A stretch of 64,000 nt of DNA from Corynespora cassiicola. Its lineage: Eukaryota > Ascomycota > Dothideomycetes > Pleosporales > Corynesporascaceae. How positions within the stretch are numbered: position 1 is the stretch's first letter; each line of letters begins with the position of its first letter. This document shows, piece by piece, positions 22,118 through 32,930 of the stretch. The stretch is from contig JAEUWY010000006.1 of assembly GCA_022059125.1 (NCBI GenBank), forward strand, positions 2,976,001-3,040,000. The letters run 5' to 3'. The notes under the pieces are model-generated. The model saw only the letters and a program-made list of their open reading frames with translations. It was not told the origin of the DNA and did no database searches. The translations under genes and the position numbers were made by a program.

Positions 22118-23175
22118 CTAGCGCCGGGCAGTATCAGAGGTCAGGCTTTCCAAACGAAACGCCTGCGTAGCACCATTCTCATTCGATGAAGACACATAAT
22201 GCCTGTTTCCTGAGAACCTGAGAGTGTTACGTTTGATACTTGCCGAGCAAAGTACCAAAGGGCTCAATAAATTTGCAATCATACAAACCTATTTGTGTCA
22301 GACCTTTCGTTGAAGTATGCTTGAAACTTACAAGTAATACAATCAAAAATGGCAGTTCGATGTGGCCTTTTTCCCAGATGGTAGATATGCTGAGAGAAAT
22401 TGCTCCAGCAATTTGGAAACATGCCGCAGTGAAATTTGCGAATCTCAATCTGGTAAGGAATCTTACAGTCTCTGGGTCAGATTCTTGAAGCCCTGTCTGA
22501 ATACGTGCTTTCATCCACTGGTGTGGAGCTGCTGAAGATAGGTAAGATGCGACTGCTAGATGAAAAAGCAGAACAGACACAAAAATAACGTCTACAGTCG
22601 AATCTCTAAGTGTTTTTTTTAGCAGAAAACCAAAGTTATGTGAATATTGATATCAGCCCCACCTGACAAGATAGAAGACGACAGATGTCGCAGACATTGC
22701 CAACGTAAACATGACGTAGGTTAAACGGATTAACCAATTGGAATACAAAAAATAGCGTAGGATACAGGGAAGCTATAGAATTTAGCTGTCCAGATCTTAT
22801 TTCGGGTTTTAGGTTTCTTGCATTTGTGCCTCCTTGCAACTGCAGACTATACAGTATTACCAGCTTCATCCAATGGACAGTATGGTGGGTAGCAAGCGAA
22901 ATCAGGATTGCCGTCACACTAGCTATGGAAAAGCCGACTTGGATGATGTTGAAAAAAGCTTCTAGAACTCTTTCCCAAACATAGTCGTACTCTGATATTC
23001 CATTAGTGGATTCCTGTGAGATTAGAAGACGATAAATGAACAAGAGGGAAGCGCAGATGATGGCTAGCAAACAAGGGATGAAAATGATAAGAATTCCCGT
23101 CATGTCGAGTGCTATGGAAAAGACAGAGGACATCAGATAACCGTGGACAGTCCAGTGTCTAAATAGGCCGGTCAT
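22118..23175 (-). CDS. Polytopic membrane protein, unknown family
   Basis: The first exon begins at ATG 23175 and runs to about 22650. A second segment runs to 22332 and a last exon is 22288-22118. The final intron (22289-22331, GTAAGT..AAATAG, 43 nt) is clear and gives a 57-codon end, ...DTARR. The intron between about 22650 and 22580 is not resolved: the acceptor CACTTAG is good but two donors compete. Hydrophobic spans near FSIALDMTGILIIFIPCLLA, ASVTAILISL, LYPTLFFVFQL, VSVLLFHLAVASYL, FQIAGAISLSI and FLIVLLVCMIANLL suggest six or seven membrane helices. There is no signature of a transporter or a receptor family that I know. Confidence 0.58.
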
Positions 23176-24899
23176 TATCCTGCTGTTTGAAATTTGCCAC
23201 CAGGATGCATCAATGAGCGTTATGATGATCTGTTACACTGTCATCAAGAGTGTATACTTGGATAGGATGTGGGGACATGCTGGGGCGTTTACATCACTGT
23301 GCCATGATACTACCCTGGCATGATTGGACTTTGCTTGGACCGGCTGACGTGTCTTCATGACATGCCACCCGACAGAACACGCATGCTTGTACAGGCTGAG
23401 GTCACTTCCATGACATGATTTCGAAACAAAATAGACTTTACGCACGGATAGAAGCCTCGCTTCAGGTCGCTATACAATTTGTAGACTTTGATGGGTTGCC
23501 TGAGAGTATCGCGAGTGTTCGTTATTATCGCTGTTAGCTTAGGCTCAACCCTGTGATATCTGACAATTAAGTTTCTGTGATATTCCTCGTATATGGTATC
23601 CTGCTGCTTAATAGTTGAGTTTTTTTTCGCTTGTCTAAATAGCATGAGGGACTGCTCTCCAATACCATCCTGGTGCACTAGCTAATTTTTCCGAACATGG
23701 TGCATATGTTTAGAATCTTTATGATTATAGACATCCAGGTCTTATATGACTAAACCGATACGCCATGGAATGAGCTGATGAAATGGCACCGAGAAACAGA
23801 TTGGCCGTTAGAACCTAGTAATAGCAGGGTTGGTCACGCGTGTCCCGCATTTCAGTATTACTTCCGAGTGGAATAGGGGTATGCATAGATATATGACTAA
23901 CCAATATATTGGAGTGCCGGGTGTTCGAAGGGTACTAAAATACTTACTGCATTCTTAAGTAATAGATGCCAAGTAAATGAGAATATAAAAACGCCTGAGG
24001 AAATCAACCCCTTTTGCTCCAACTTCTAGCTTGACTCCCTGGCTCACGTTGTCTCCTGCATTTTCAATTACTGATTGATGGGCAGTGTCCAACTCCCAGC
24101 TTTCATCCTCGGGTGATTCAACCACAACGATCCCATACGATAGTTTGTATGCTTATATGATATGACACCCTTTCAAAATTTACAGACTCTGCTAATGGCC
24201 TGTACCTGGTGAGAGACTTACAAAAGAAAGATACAATGGACGTAGAATTATTCTACCGATGTACTGATTCTTTCATTTCGAATCTAATCTCTTATGGACG
24301 TAGCCTGGCTCAAATTCACCAAGTCACGATAGCAATGGTATATTCAAATCGCCTTCTGAGTCATAGAGTAATAATGAAGAAAAAATGTGGGAAAAAAAGC
24401 CCCGTTCAATGATCGAATCAGATTTAGAGGACGGGACTCTATGCACGAGGGAAGGTTATCCCAGGCCAGTCAACCATCAAGGCCAGGAGCGGAATAAACA
24501 GCTGATTACAAAGAAAAAGCCAGATATTTATATCTTGATAAATGTGGGATTACTGAGGGCTGATATTGTCGTAAATTCTCTGGAAAGCATGCTAGAGAAA
24601 ACCAGGCAGCTCGAAGACAGGTTGAAAGCCCTTGAAGAAGAAAGAATAGGAAAGCCAGGTACGCTTAAGGAGCCAGCAAAGAGAAACCACCTTACAGATT
24701 AAGCCAAGATTTATTCCGAGCTCACATATAATAAAACATGAAGATGTATATTTAGAACACCTTGAGTAGTTATGTATACCAATATAGTGTTAAAATGGTT
24801 AATCCAAAGAAAACTATTGACTTTTTGCAGTACCCGCATTCATTCCATGCTTTTTCTATCGCAAACGGAAAGGGAAAGTATGGATGGCAAGTATGCTGT
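23176..24899. other. Mostly non-coding; weak coiled-coil ORF at 24385-24702
   Basis: A plus-strand ORF of 105 codons ends with a coiled-coil-like segment (SLESMLEKTRQLEDRLKALE) and may be the tail of a degraded gene. I could not connect it to upstream exons. The rest of the stretch shows nothing. Confidence 0.3.
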
Positions 24900-25083
24900 C
24901 TAAAGCATGGTTGCGGGGAAGAAGAATGAAGACTGGGTAAATTCTTACAAATAGTCAAGGCTCTGTATTTATTATTTTATCCATAGACGAGGATTTCTTT
25001 TCAGGGGCACGGGATAGTATGTTTCGCATGCTAAAAGCAGACAGACCATAAGAACACCGATCACCTGAAGGTGAGCACGACAT
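24897..25083 (-). repeat. Diverged solo LTR of the 13.5-kb Copia family
   Basis: Aligns along its length with the Copia LTRs: it shares the CTAAAG start, the GGGGAAGAAGAATGAAGACT block, the GGGATRGTAKGTTTC block and a CACCTGAAGGT end near 25075. It is clearly older than the element at 13.5 kb. No internal sequence adjoins it, so it is a solo LTR left by LTR-LTR recombination. Confidence 0.75.
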
Positions 25084-25212
25084 GATTGTAGTATTAAAGA
25101 CATTGTAAACGATTGTTCGAAGCTGACGTGTTAGCTGTTGGAAGCGATAGTGACGAAAGAAATGATTGCGTTGCTGCATAAGCTTGGCTGGCAACGGATA
25201 TATATAAGGCTA

Positions 25213-25267
25213 GCGTGATTTGTCCCCCGTTTTTGAGATTTGTCCCCCCTTTGAGATTTGTCCCCCG
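25213..25267 (+). repeat. Three tandem GAGATTTGTCCCCC motifs
   Basis: Three closely spaced copies of GATTTGTCCCCC with T-rich spacers immediately left of the MULE gene. They may be part of the MULE terminus, but I did not find a matching inverted copy on the right side. Confidence 0.45.
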
Positions 25268-25407
25268 CGCTAGTGATGGTGGAAATGAACTACTTAATCA
25301 GGTTTAGTGCGTAATCTATCAACGCGACCACAGCGCGACATCTACGCGGTCTGGACTTCTTCGCATCCTCCTCAGTATCATAGTTGGTTATCTCTAGTCT
25401 TGTGTAC

Positions 25408-27602
25408 ATGGCCATGGATGCCATTCCAGCCCCTCCTGAATCTATCTGTGACTCCTATAAAGAAGTATATGATGCTCTCAAGACACATGGCATGCAACAT
25501 GGCTACGGCTTTGTTCTTAAGCGGAGCAAACCTCACAATTCAGATGTTAAAACGCGATATTACTATCATTGTGATCAATTTCGAAACTACCAGTCGAATT
25601 CCAAAAAACTGAACACAAGCACACGCTCAAGAGAATGCCCCTTCAAGCTGGTCATCTTCAAGATGAAGCATAGCGAGCAATGGAAGCTAGACATCCTAGA
25701 CAAGCATCACAAACGCCCTTCATCAATTGATACCAGCGCGCACAATGTGTATCGCAGGCGCACAACAGCACAGAAGGAGGTGATAGAGCTGATGACCTAG
25801 GCGGGGGCGCGACCGATGCAGATTCTCGCCACAATTCAAAGCGAAGACCAAGGCACACTGATTTCCGCCACCGGCATCCGGAGCGAGAGGAAGGCAATCA
25901 AGGAGAGACACTTAGGTGGGCGGAGTCCAATGGAAGCATTGCTCGACAATCTATCTACAGCAGACCGGGTTTTTGCTCTGAAGAAGGATAGCAACAATCG
26001 CATTCAAAATCTCTTCTCCGCCCACCAGAAGCAGGTCGAGCTGCTACTGGCAAATCCTGACGTCCTTCTAATGGACTGCACTTATCGGACCAACAGATAC
26101 AGACTTCCGCTGCTCCACATACTGGGCTGCACTAACCTGCAGACGTTCTTCTCTGCTGGATTCTGCTTCCTCAGCAATGAGACATATGCAGATTACCATT
26201 GGGTGATCGCCAGCTTCCTCCTCAAGACAGGTGTGCAACGCCCACGTGTGTTCATCAGTGATCAAGAAGAAGCATTGAAAGCATCAGCTCGCGCGCTACT
26301 TCCTGGGGTTCCTCAACTTTTGTGCGTGTGGCACATCAACAAGAACGTGCAGGCGAAAGCACAACAGACCTGGCGAGATGCTGATGGTGTGACGAAAGAG
26401 GAAAAGCAGAAGATCGCTGATCAAAGAGCTTTGTTCATGAAACGCTGGACTCAGGTATGCTGGTTCTGGCCAAGGGGATCGCTCCAAGAGGAGCTATGCC
26501 TTAGAATTAAACAATCTTTAGCTAATCAGAGTAGCTAGTCTATGCCAAAAGACCCTTGGAGTTTCAGTTCAAGTGGAACGACCTACTGAAAGACTACAGC
26601 TACCAGCTGGAGCTTTGCAGGTACCTGCAAGAAAATCAATACCTTACACGCACTGAGTGGACAGCAGCTTGGACATCTCATCACCGACACTACAGCACAA
26701 TCACGAGCTCGCCCGTTGAAGGAATGCACAAAATCTTGAAGGAATACCTCATGACCTCGACAGGTGACCTACTTCGTGTTGTTGGGAGGATCGAGCAGAT
26801 GGTCAAGAGTCAGTACAGTAAGTACGTGAAGGAAATTGCATCTTCTAAACATAGAACCAAATTTCAGCACAAGATAGAGTCAATGCCGTTGTTCTCACCT
26901 GGCATCCACGAAGTCCTGACTCCGCTGGCCATTGAACGCATCAGGCAACCCGATCTACTGCGCCAGAAAGAGCAAAGACAGCGTCGCGGAGGGCATCCTT
27001 GTTCGGGTCTTTTTGAGAAAACAAACGGCCTCCCGTGCCGTCGTACGTTGCAAGAGGTAATGGCTGCTAGATCAACACTTTGACTAGATCATCTTTATGA
27101 TGATGATTGGCGCTATCAACGTGAGCATGGACCATCGATACGCTCGACCTCTAGACCGTATCAGACCGTCCTTGAGCCACTCCCCGCTCAAACGAGAGGG
27201 GCACCTAGGAGGAACGAAGCATCAACTCACCGAAATCCGTCAACTTTTGAGCGAAGCGTACCGCCTTCCGTTCCTCAATTTCAGACTTACCATCAATCCC
27301 AGGGTCAAACACTGGCTGAAGCCCTGCAGCAAGTCAGTACCTCCGTGACTGTTTCGATTCCCACATCTGGTCCAGGTTCAGGTCCTGTGACCACCTGCAT
27401 ATCTTTGTCAATTCCTGCACCTGCACCTTTACCTCCTCCCGCTCTCATTCCTTCATCTCCGCCCGTCGCTGTTGCCGTGTCAGTGACTACGGCTCCGCCT
27501 CTTGCCTGGCAACCTCCAACGTTGGAGGAATTCTTAGCCGACGTCGAGAGTCGACGGGGCCAGCGCGTCCTATATCATTGCTGTCACCAATTGGGGGTGT
27601 GA
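25408..27602 (+). pseudogene. MULE transposase, two nonsense codons
   Basis: Mutator-like transposase with an N-terminal FAR1-like zinc-binding region (residues about 20-110). The MULE DDE domain follows (LLMDCTYRTNRYRLPLL, then VFISDQEEAL) with TSSPVEGMHK further on. A degenerate SWIM-type motif (CSGLF...GLPCRRT, Arg where His is usual) and a Pro-rich tail end it. One intron, 26455-26534 (GTATGC..AGTAG), in phase 0. The frame is otherwise open except for TAG at 25798-25800 and TGA at 27081-27083. Both can be explained by single C-to-T changes (CAG to TAG, CGA to TGA), so the copy is recently dead rather than decayed. Element ends are not resolved. Confidence 0.82.
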
Positions 27603-27657
27603 GAGTTATCGTATTGTCAAGGCGGTATCTAAGACTAAGTAGTGACGCTAGCTAGTC

Positions 27658-28240
27658 ATGTGCATCGGTCACATGACCACTGCCTTCATCGCCCATCTTG
27701 ACAATTGCAACGACATAATTTCAGCAACCATCTTCCGGGCAGAGACAGGCCAGGAGGAGGACCCTACCGAGCTGGTAGAAGCGCGGAATATGGCTCTCGC
27801 TATCCAGGGGCTTTTTAAGAACTGCACTCCCACTCTGGCTTGGAACTATCATTTTGGAGATATGGATGCTTTTTATACTGAGAGATTTGCACAAGTCGCT
27901 GCCCAAAATACGCTTGTTGAACCTCAACATGTATCGGAACGGCGGTCTTCTTCGAATTCAAATTTAGATTGAAGCGCCCTGCGAGGCTTAGAGACACGGT
28001 TTTCTTTCATCGAACTCCTTATTTAGCCCTCCGAGCATCAAGGAAATTGATGAGGTCACAAGTGGACAGGGGGATTCCCGCTGATAAGCTGATTTACGAC
28101 ATATACAAAACAGTCGATGACACAGTTGGGATGGCGATGACCCTTACAGAAGGGCGATATTCTGAGAGAGATGCGACTGTAGAATATTTCAGAGCAAATT
28201 GCAAATTTGTTGGTATCAGAACAAAAGACTCCGAGCGTCC
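27658..28240 (+). pseudogene. Hypothetical coding remnant interrupted by a solo LTR
   Basis: Two overlapping frames (27658-27972 and 27969-28240) each have protein-like composition, for example TELVEARNMALAIQGLFKNC and then RGIPADKLIYDIYKTVDDTV. They may be exons of one gene, though I found no splice that keeps phase. The second frame is cut at 28241 by an LTR. No family is recognised. Confidence 0.35.
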
Positions 28241-28367
28241 TGTCAAAATATCACGGTGGCTGAAGCATATATGTAACAGGTGTTGCATACGCATATACAT
28301 ATATATATACACATATAAGGCATCCCATCTATCTACATAGCAATCAACTCAATCACTTGCTTCAACA
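28241..28367 (+). repeat. Solo LTR, family 2 (TGTCAAAATATCACGG...TTCAACA)
   Basis: 127 bp with TG...CA ends. Flanks are CGTCC and GGTCC, four of five bases matching as a target duplication. An inverted relative occupies 37560-37680. Confidence 0.7.
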
Positions 28368-28743
28368 GGTCCAGAGTGCGAAGCTGCCGCGGCACGGCAG
28401 GTGTCGCTCCGCGCAGGGACAGTGTTAGAGAATGGAAAGAAGAAGTGATGTTTTCTATCTAATATGTACAAGCAGTACTATATACTACTTCACATGTAGT
28501 GACAATGTTTGGGACTGACGCTATCACAATCAGTGACTGTGTCAGTCTAAAACATCACAGTCACGTGAGGTGGGGGGTGTCCCAAATCCACAGACAAACG
28601 TTAATTCATTCTCAATAAGTTGATGAGTTAGAGGCAATCAAATAAAACCGCATCGTTCCCTGAAAGACGTACGAAGGCAAACACAACGGTCAAAGATGGG
28701 CTGTAAATGCAAAGCCATGACTTAATGAACTAAATGTCAACTA

Positions 28744-28884
28744 ACGTCCATCCCTCCGTGGCGGAAATATCTGTGTGCCGGACCAGCCAATCAGGTCGTT
28801 CAAGTCACAGATTTCTGCACAAAATTTGCGGTCTGATTGGACGGTTCTAGCACACAGGGACTTTTGTCACGGATGGATGGACGT
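28744..28884. mobile_element. Palindromic MITE with TA duplication
   Basis: A 141-bp element with imperfect inverted repeats of about 55 bp: the left starts ACGTCCATCCCTCCGTG and the right arm reads back ACGTCCATCCATCCGTG. TA lies directly on both sides (28742-28743 and 28885-28886), as for Tc1/mariner-derived MITEs. No coding capacity. Confidence 0.75.
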
Positions 28885-29016
28885 TAACGCTATCTAGCTA
28901 CAGAAACAATCCAGTCAATATTCTTCTTCTTTAGTTACACATGTATGACTAAGAGGATAATGGTGCTATAACAACCACTAAGATGAACATTCACCTATAT
29001 CTTGAGATATACTCTC

Positions 29017-30856
29017 TCAAGTTGGCTGGTATTCAAGCTCGAATAAGACAATTTTTTCCTCCACGTAACTACGCATGAGATCTCTCGCTCGGTCTCGGAT
29101 AGAAAAAGTCGCAGAAACTAATGACGGTCAGCAGCATGGCCTTTTCTTGCCTTGATAGCATCTGGTATCTCACCCAGTACCGCCATATTTTCTTGTTCTT
29201 TCGTTTCCACCTGCACCCGCTTGATATATTTTCCAGCCCGCTCTTCTTCGAAAATCACCTTTAAGTCCGGCGCTAGGCCGTAGTAGACGTCAACCCGCCG
29301 GCCCACTGGGATCTTATACTTTTTACCTGATGTGATGTATATAGAGATAGTCAGTATCTGCTCTAGGTCAGTATTTGGGAGTTTCGCTTCCGGCAAACTA
29401 TACATACATAACCTTCATCTAAGGTATCGCTCTTCAAAGAAGCATTGAGCAAAGGCTCCAATATGGCAATCTCATCTGCTTTGAATCAGTATGAGGTATG
29501 TAATATTGACCAAGCGGGGCAATAACCATCTGTCTCTAGTTGCCATATCAATCGGATTCGACGATTGCGAGATTTACAAGCATTGTAGTCGTATATGAGT
29601 TTCCTGAGATAAGGTAGCTGTGATGCTATACCGAAGCCGCTAGCAATCATGAGAACAGTTTCATAGTTGCTGGCTGGAACGCTGAGCCCATGCGGTCCGC
29701 TAAAGAAAGCAAGGTAGGACTGTAATCCATTGACAAGTATGTCACTTTGCAAAAATCCGTCTTCTCTCTCTTCATTGAGAAGCTTTTGATCAACCCTCCG
29801 TGTTTTGAGTATTTTTTCGTTCTCTTTGCCTACTTTTAGCAGCTTGTGTGTCAACCCATGGCAGGGCTCTATGAGGAGGTGGAGATATTGCTGTTCTCCC
29901 TCCGACCAAGACGTCACAACGAAGGGATGGCTTTGCAGAAAAGACATCAAGCTGACTGCTGGAATCCATAGCCCTACGTACTGTCCTGCTTTAACCCTGA
30001 CACGGCGGGACAAGTGCAGTCGAATCTTTACCGCATCACCATCACGAATGATGTAAGCCTGTGAAAGACCGGTTCCCATGGCCTTATTTCTATACAAAAG
30101 GTGCATGGACTGTAGAAATAGCATCGACAAGAAAGAAGCCGCTAGAATGTAAAGATTCAAACGGGTGAGAAATGGCTGGAGCTCCAGGTGGCGCCAGACA
30201 GAAAAGGCAATAAGAGCTGCTAGTGCCTGGTGTATCCGAAGAAAAACTTCGTATGAGTATCGGCGGAAAATTGGACAAGAGAACAATAGAAGAAGACTCA
30301 GCGACGCTGCACCCTACACGCTGTCAGTGGTTTCAGGAGATAGGGAACTAACAATGAGACTTACCACAAGGCCCCACATGTTGTGTGCTATCTCTAAAGG
30401 GAATGGCGTTTGAGTGGTCATCATGATCGCAACATGAAAAGCTAGAAGAGGGAATGATAATATGCCGGCCAAGCGATGAATGCGTCGGAATGTAAATAAC
30501 GAAATACCGAAAACATCTGCAAGAAAGCTGAGGTGTGGACCAGCAAAAGCTGGGATCAGATTAACCAACGAAAGATTGGCAGCACGTGCCCCAGCTACAT
30601 GGATCGACGGAGATTGGAACCAGAGACAGAAGGTGTTCGCCGCGAAAAGTAATACTGGCACGAGGATTTCTGATCGATTTAGTGTTCCTGTGTAGCGATT
30701 CCTTTGGATTAGTTGAGGGTAGACGAGATACCGGAGCACTAAGTGTTGGACGTAAGCAATGCATTTCATTATGTGGGAACGAGCATTTAAAAGTAAAAGA
30801 AGTATGAAATAGCTGGCCATAAACATAGCATACGCATGAATATTATTAATGGTCAT
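29017..30856 (-). CDS. Ferric-chelate reductase (FRE family), five exons
   Basis: Exons 30856-30365, 30313-29527, 29475-29413, 29362-29174 and 29117-29017; four introns of 50-56 nt, all in phase, giving 543 residues. The family transfers electrons from NADPH through FAD and two haems across the membrane to reduce Fe(III) outside. Visible are the membrane domain with paired haem His (RRIHRLAG...AFHVAIM and FLRIHQ...VWRHL), FAD-binding HPFVVTSW, NADPH-binding IASGFGIASQLPYLR and the conserved end LFELEYQP. The last exon is missed by simple ORF reading because a 56-nt intron (GTGAGA..CATTAG, GCTGAC branch) separates it. The pseudokinase lies 241 bp upstream on the same strand. FRE genes are recurrent Starship cargo. 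The gene appears intact; the middle introns are the least certain. Confidence 0.9.
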
Positions 30857-31097
30857 TTCGATAGCAGCTAAACAAAAACTTATGGAAAAACTGTCAGAAG
30901 AACACCGACTCTTTAAATGCTGCTCTAGTGGAAGCGAACAACCTTTGTAAACAGAATTGTGTTCCTAAATGCTGACCTTCTTACCAATACGGGATATTGT
31001 TCGACAAATGGACCAACATATGGGCTTCTGTTTAAAAATAGACGTCTTAAGTACAATTTGCACGGATCATGAAAGAAAGCCCAGATTCGGTCCAGAA

Positions 31098-32179
31098 TTA
31101 GGTACGGAAGTGAGTGGATAATAAAGTCATCCATACTAATCTCTTAATATGTTCTTGTTTCCAGGGAAGCTTAAGCAATGGGTGCTGATCGACGTTAGCT
31201 TCTATAGTAAAAACATGCAGAAAAATCACCTTCTTCAATTCTTCTACAGATATTGCAGAAGTGGTGACTGCAACGAAGTCGACAGCAGCAAAATCCCAAC
31301 GATATGGATCAGCAATACTGACTGTTTCCCTTCTGTTGACACTTTCGCCCATTAAAACAGCGGTGATGTGCTTCAGTGCTCTGATATCTGGATTTTCATT
31401 CTTCTCCGATACGCGAGAGTGGCAGCATTCAAAGCCCGCTAATAGACTAGATCAGTAAACCGTTGCACAGATATATACGTGACTGACCTATCTTGACCTC
31501 CCCCTTTCTACTGACTAATATATTAGAGCATGTTAACGAGCCATGCTCCAGACCATTATCGGATAGATAGACAAGACCGTTAACCACCTTTTGGAGTTAG
31601 CTATCTATCGAAATAGCCATTACTACTATCCAAAAGACGTACTTGTCCCAATATCGCCGCTAGACGGATTGTATCGATGCGATTGGATATTTTACTCAAA
31701 TCGTGAAGGGAGATGGGCATATGCTCGAACACGACATGAGTCGCTTCCTCGAATTGGAAGATATCAACTACAGTAACGAAGTTGGGGTGCCAAATTTTCT
31801 GTATCATTTGAAGTTTATCCTCATCCAGGGTACCTAGAAAGTGTCGAATGGAATATTCCTCGTAAGGGAAAGCCCTTCTTTCTGCATAAGTGACCCAGAA
31901 GTCAACACCGAGTCTTAGAGAGTGAATCTCTTCGTAGCTTGACCATGGAGATACTTTTCTTACAGCCCTACACGCATTGACAGGGAGTCGAGCGAGCTGT
32001 GGTTGTCGTCCTCCGGGAAATGTCGTTTCACGACGAGGCCGAGCACTTTTTGCAATTAGTGGAGGGAAGGTGACTGCTTCTGACTGTTCGATACTATCAC
32101 AAGTTTTTTCTCGCTCCTTGAAATCTTCATGCAGATGGCGCAACGATTCGACGTTGATCTGGGTGTGGCGCTTGTCCAT
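31098..32179 (-). CDS. Fungal protein-kinase-like protein, probable pseudokinase
   Basis: Exons 32179-31643, 31587-31488, 31438-31230 and 31184-31098 (introns 55, 49 and 45 nt with clear CTAAC-type branch sites in two) give 310 residues. The kinase fold is seen in YSIRHFLGTL, the hinge-like THVVFEHMPISL, GLVYLSDNGLEHGSLTCSNI in place of the catalytic loop, and the C-lobe end HPLLKLPWKQEHIKRLVW. The loop has HG where active kinases have HRD, and the DFG position reads AGF, so the metal-binding Asp is missing. There is no glycine-rich loop. Related degenerate kinases are numerous in fungal genomes. Catalysis is unlikely; the role is unknown. Confidence 0.75.
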
Positions 32180-32930
32180 ATTCGACGAAACTGTGAAGAA
32201 GAAGGTGAACCCAAGCAGACTTGAATAGAGGGTGGCAAAATACAGGAATTTAACTCCCGTTGTGGTAGATGACTTTACTATAAATAAAGAGATCTCTCAT
32301 CAAGCGATTGTCTCCAGAATACTCCCATGCCAAGGAGTTATGTACTAAATGGTCGCATGCCGAGTGGTTTTACCCCGTTTAATCATGTCATGATGGGATC
32401 TATTTTTATTCTCGGGGATAAATGTTATTGGCCAAAAAACTCTATTCTGGTTTGACCCCAAGTGGTTTCTCCACCCTAGTCTAATTTTCTTACCCCAGGA
32501 CCTTTCTTCCTTAGTGATCTTTCGCTAATTTTAACATCACATGAGATAAACCCAAAAATAAGCCCAGTGAACTAGTACATGCTTTAAAATGCGCGAGGAG
32601 CCTAAAATTATCTCCACTTAGAGTAGACATGACTCACAGCCTAGGCTATCAAAGCGCTACTGATCAAAAGTGAGGTTAACTTATAAATCACTTGAAGTGA
32701 ATATAACTATGATGACATCCACAAAGAACAGCATCATCTTTTATTTATGCAGAACAAGTCGGTTTATATTCACCAGTATATCCTTACTCCTTTATGCGTG
32801 TAAAACACCTGCAACACAGTCTAGAAATAACGTATGTTTCTATCTTCTTTTCCATTCGCAATCTATTGACTCTATTTCATGCAAATAAGTCAATATACCT
32901 TCTTCCATACAAGACTCCGCAAACTTAACA
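32180..32930. other. Intergenic region between divergent genes
   Basis: 750 bp between the start codons of the pseudokinase (minus) and the DUF3723 gene (plus). AT-rich in places. No gene or repeat seen. Confidence 0.5.

Noticed and set aside
25200..28240. Terminal inverted repeats of the MULE
   Set aside because: The GAGATTTGTCCCCC motifs on the left have no inverted partner that I could find on the right.
28488..28570. Imperfect inverted repeat next to a G-rich tract, possible LTR/PPT junction
   Set aside because: Arms match poorly and no LTR family assignment was possible.
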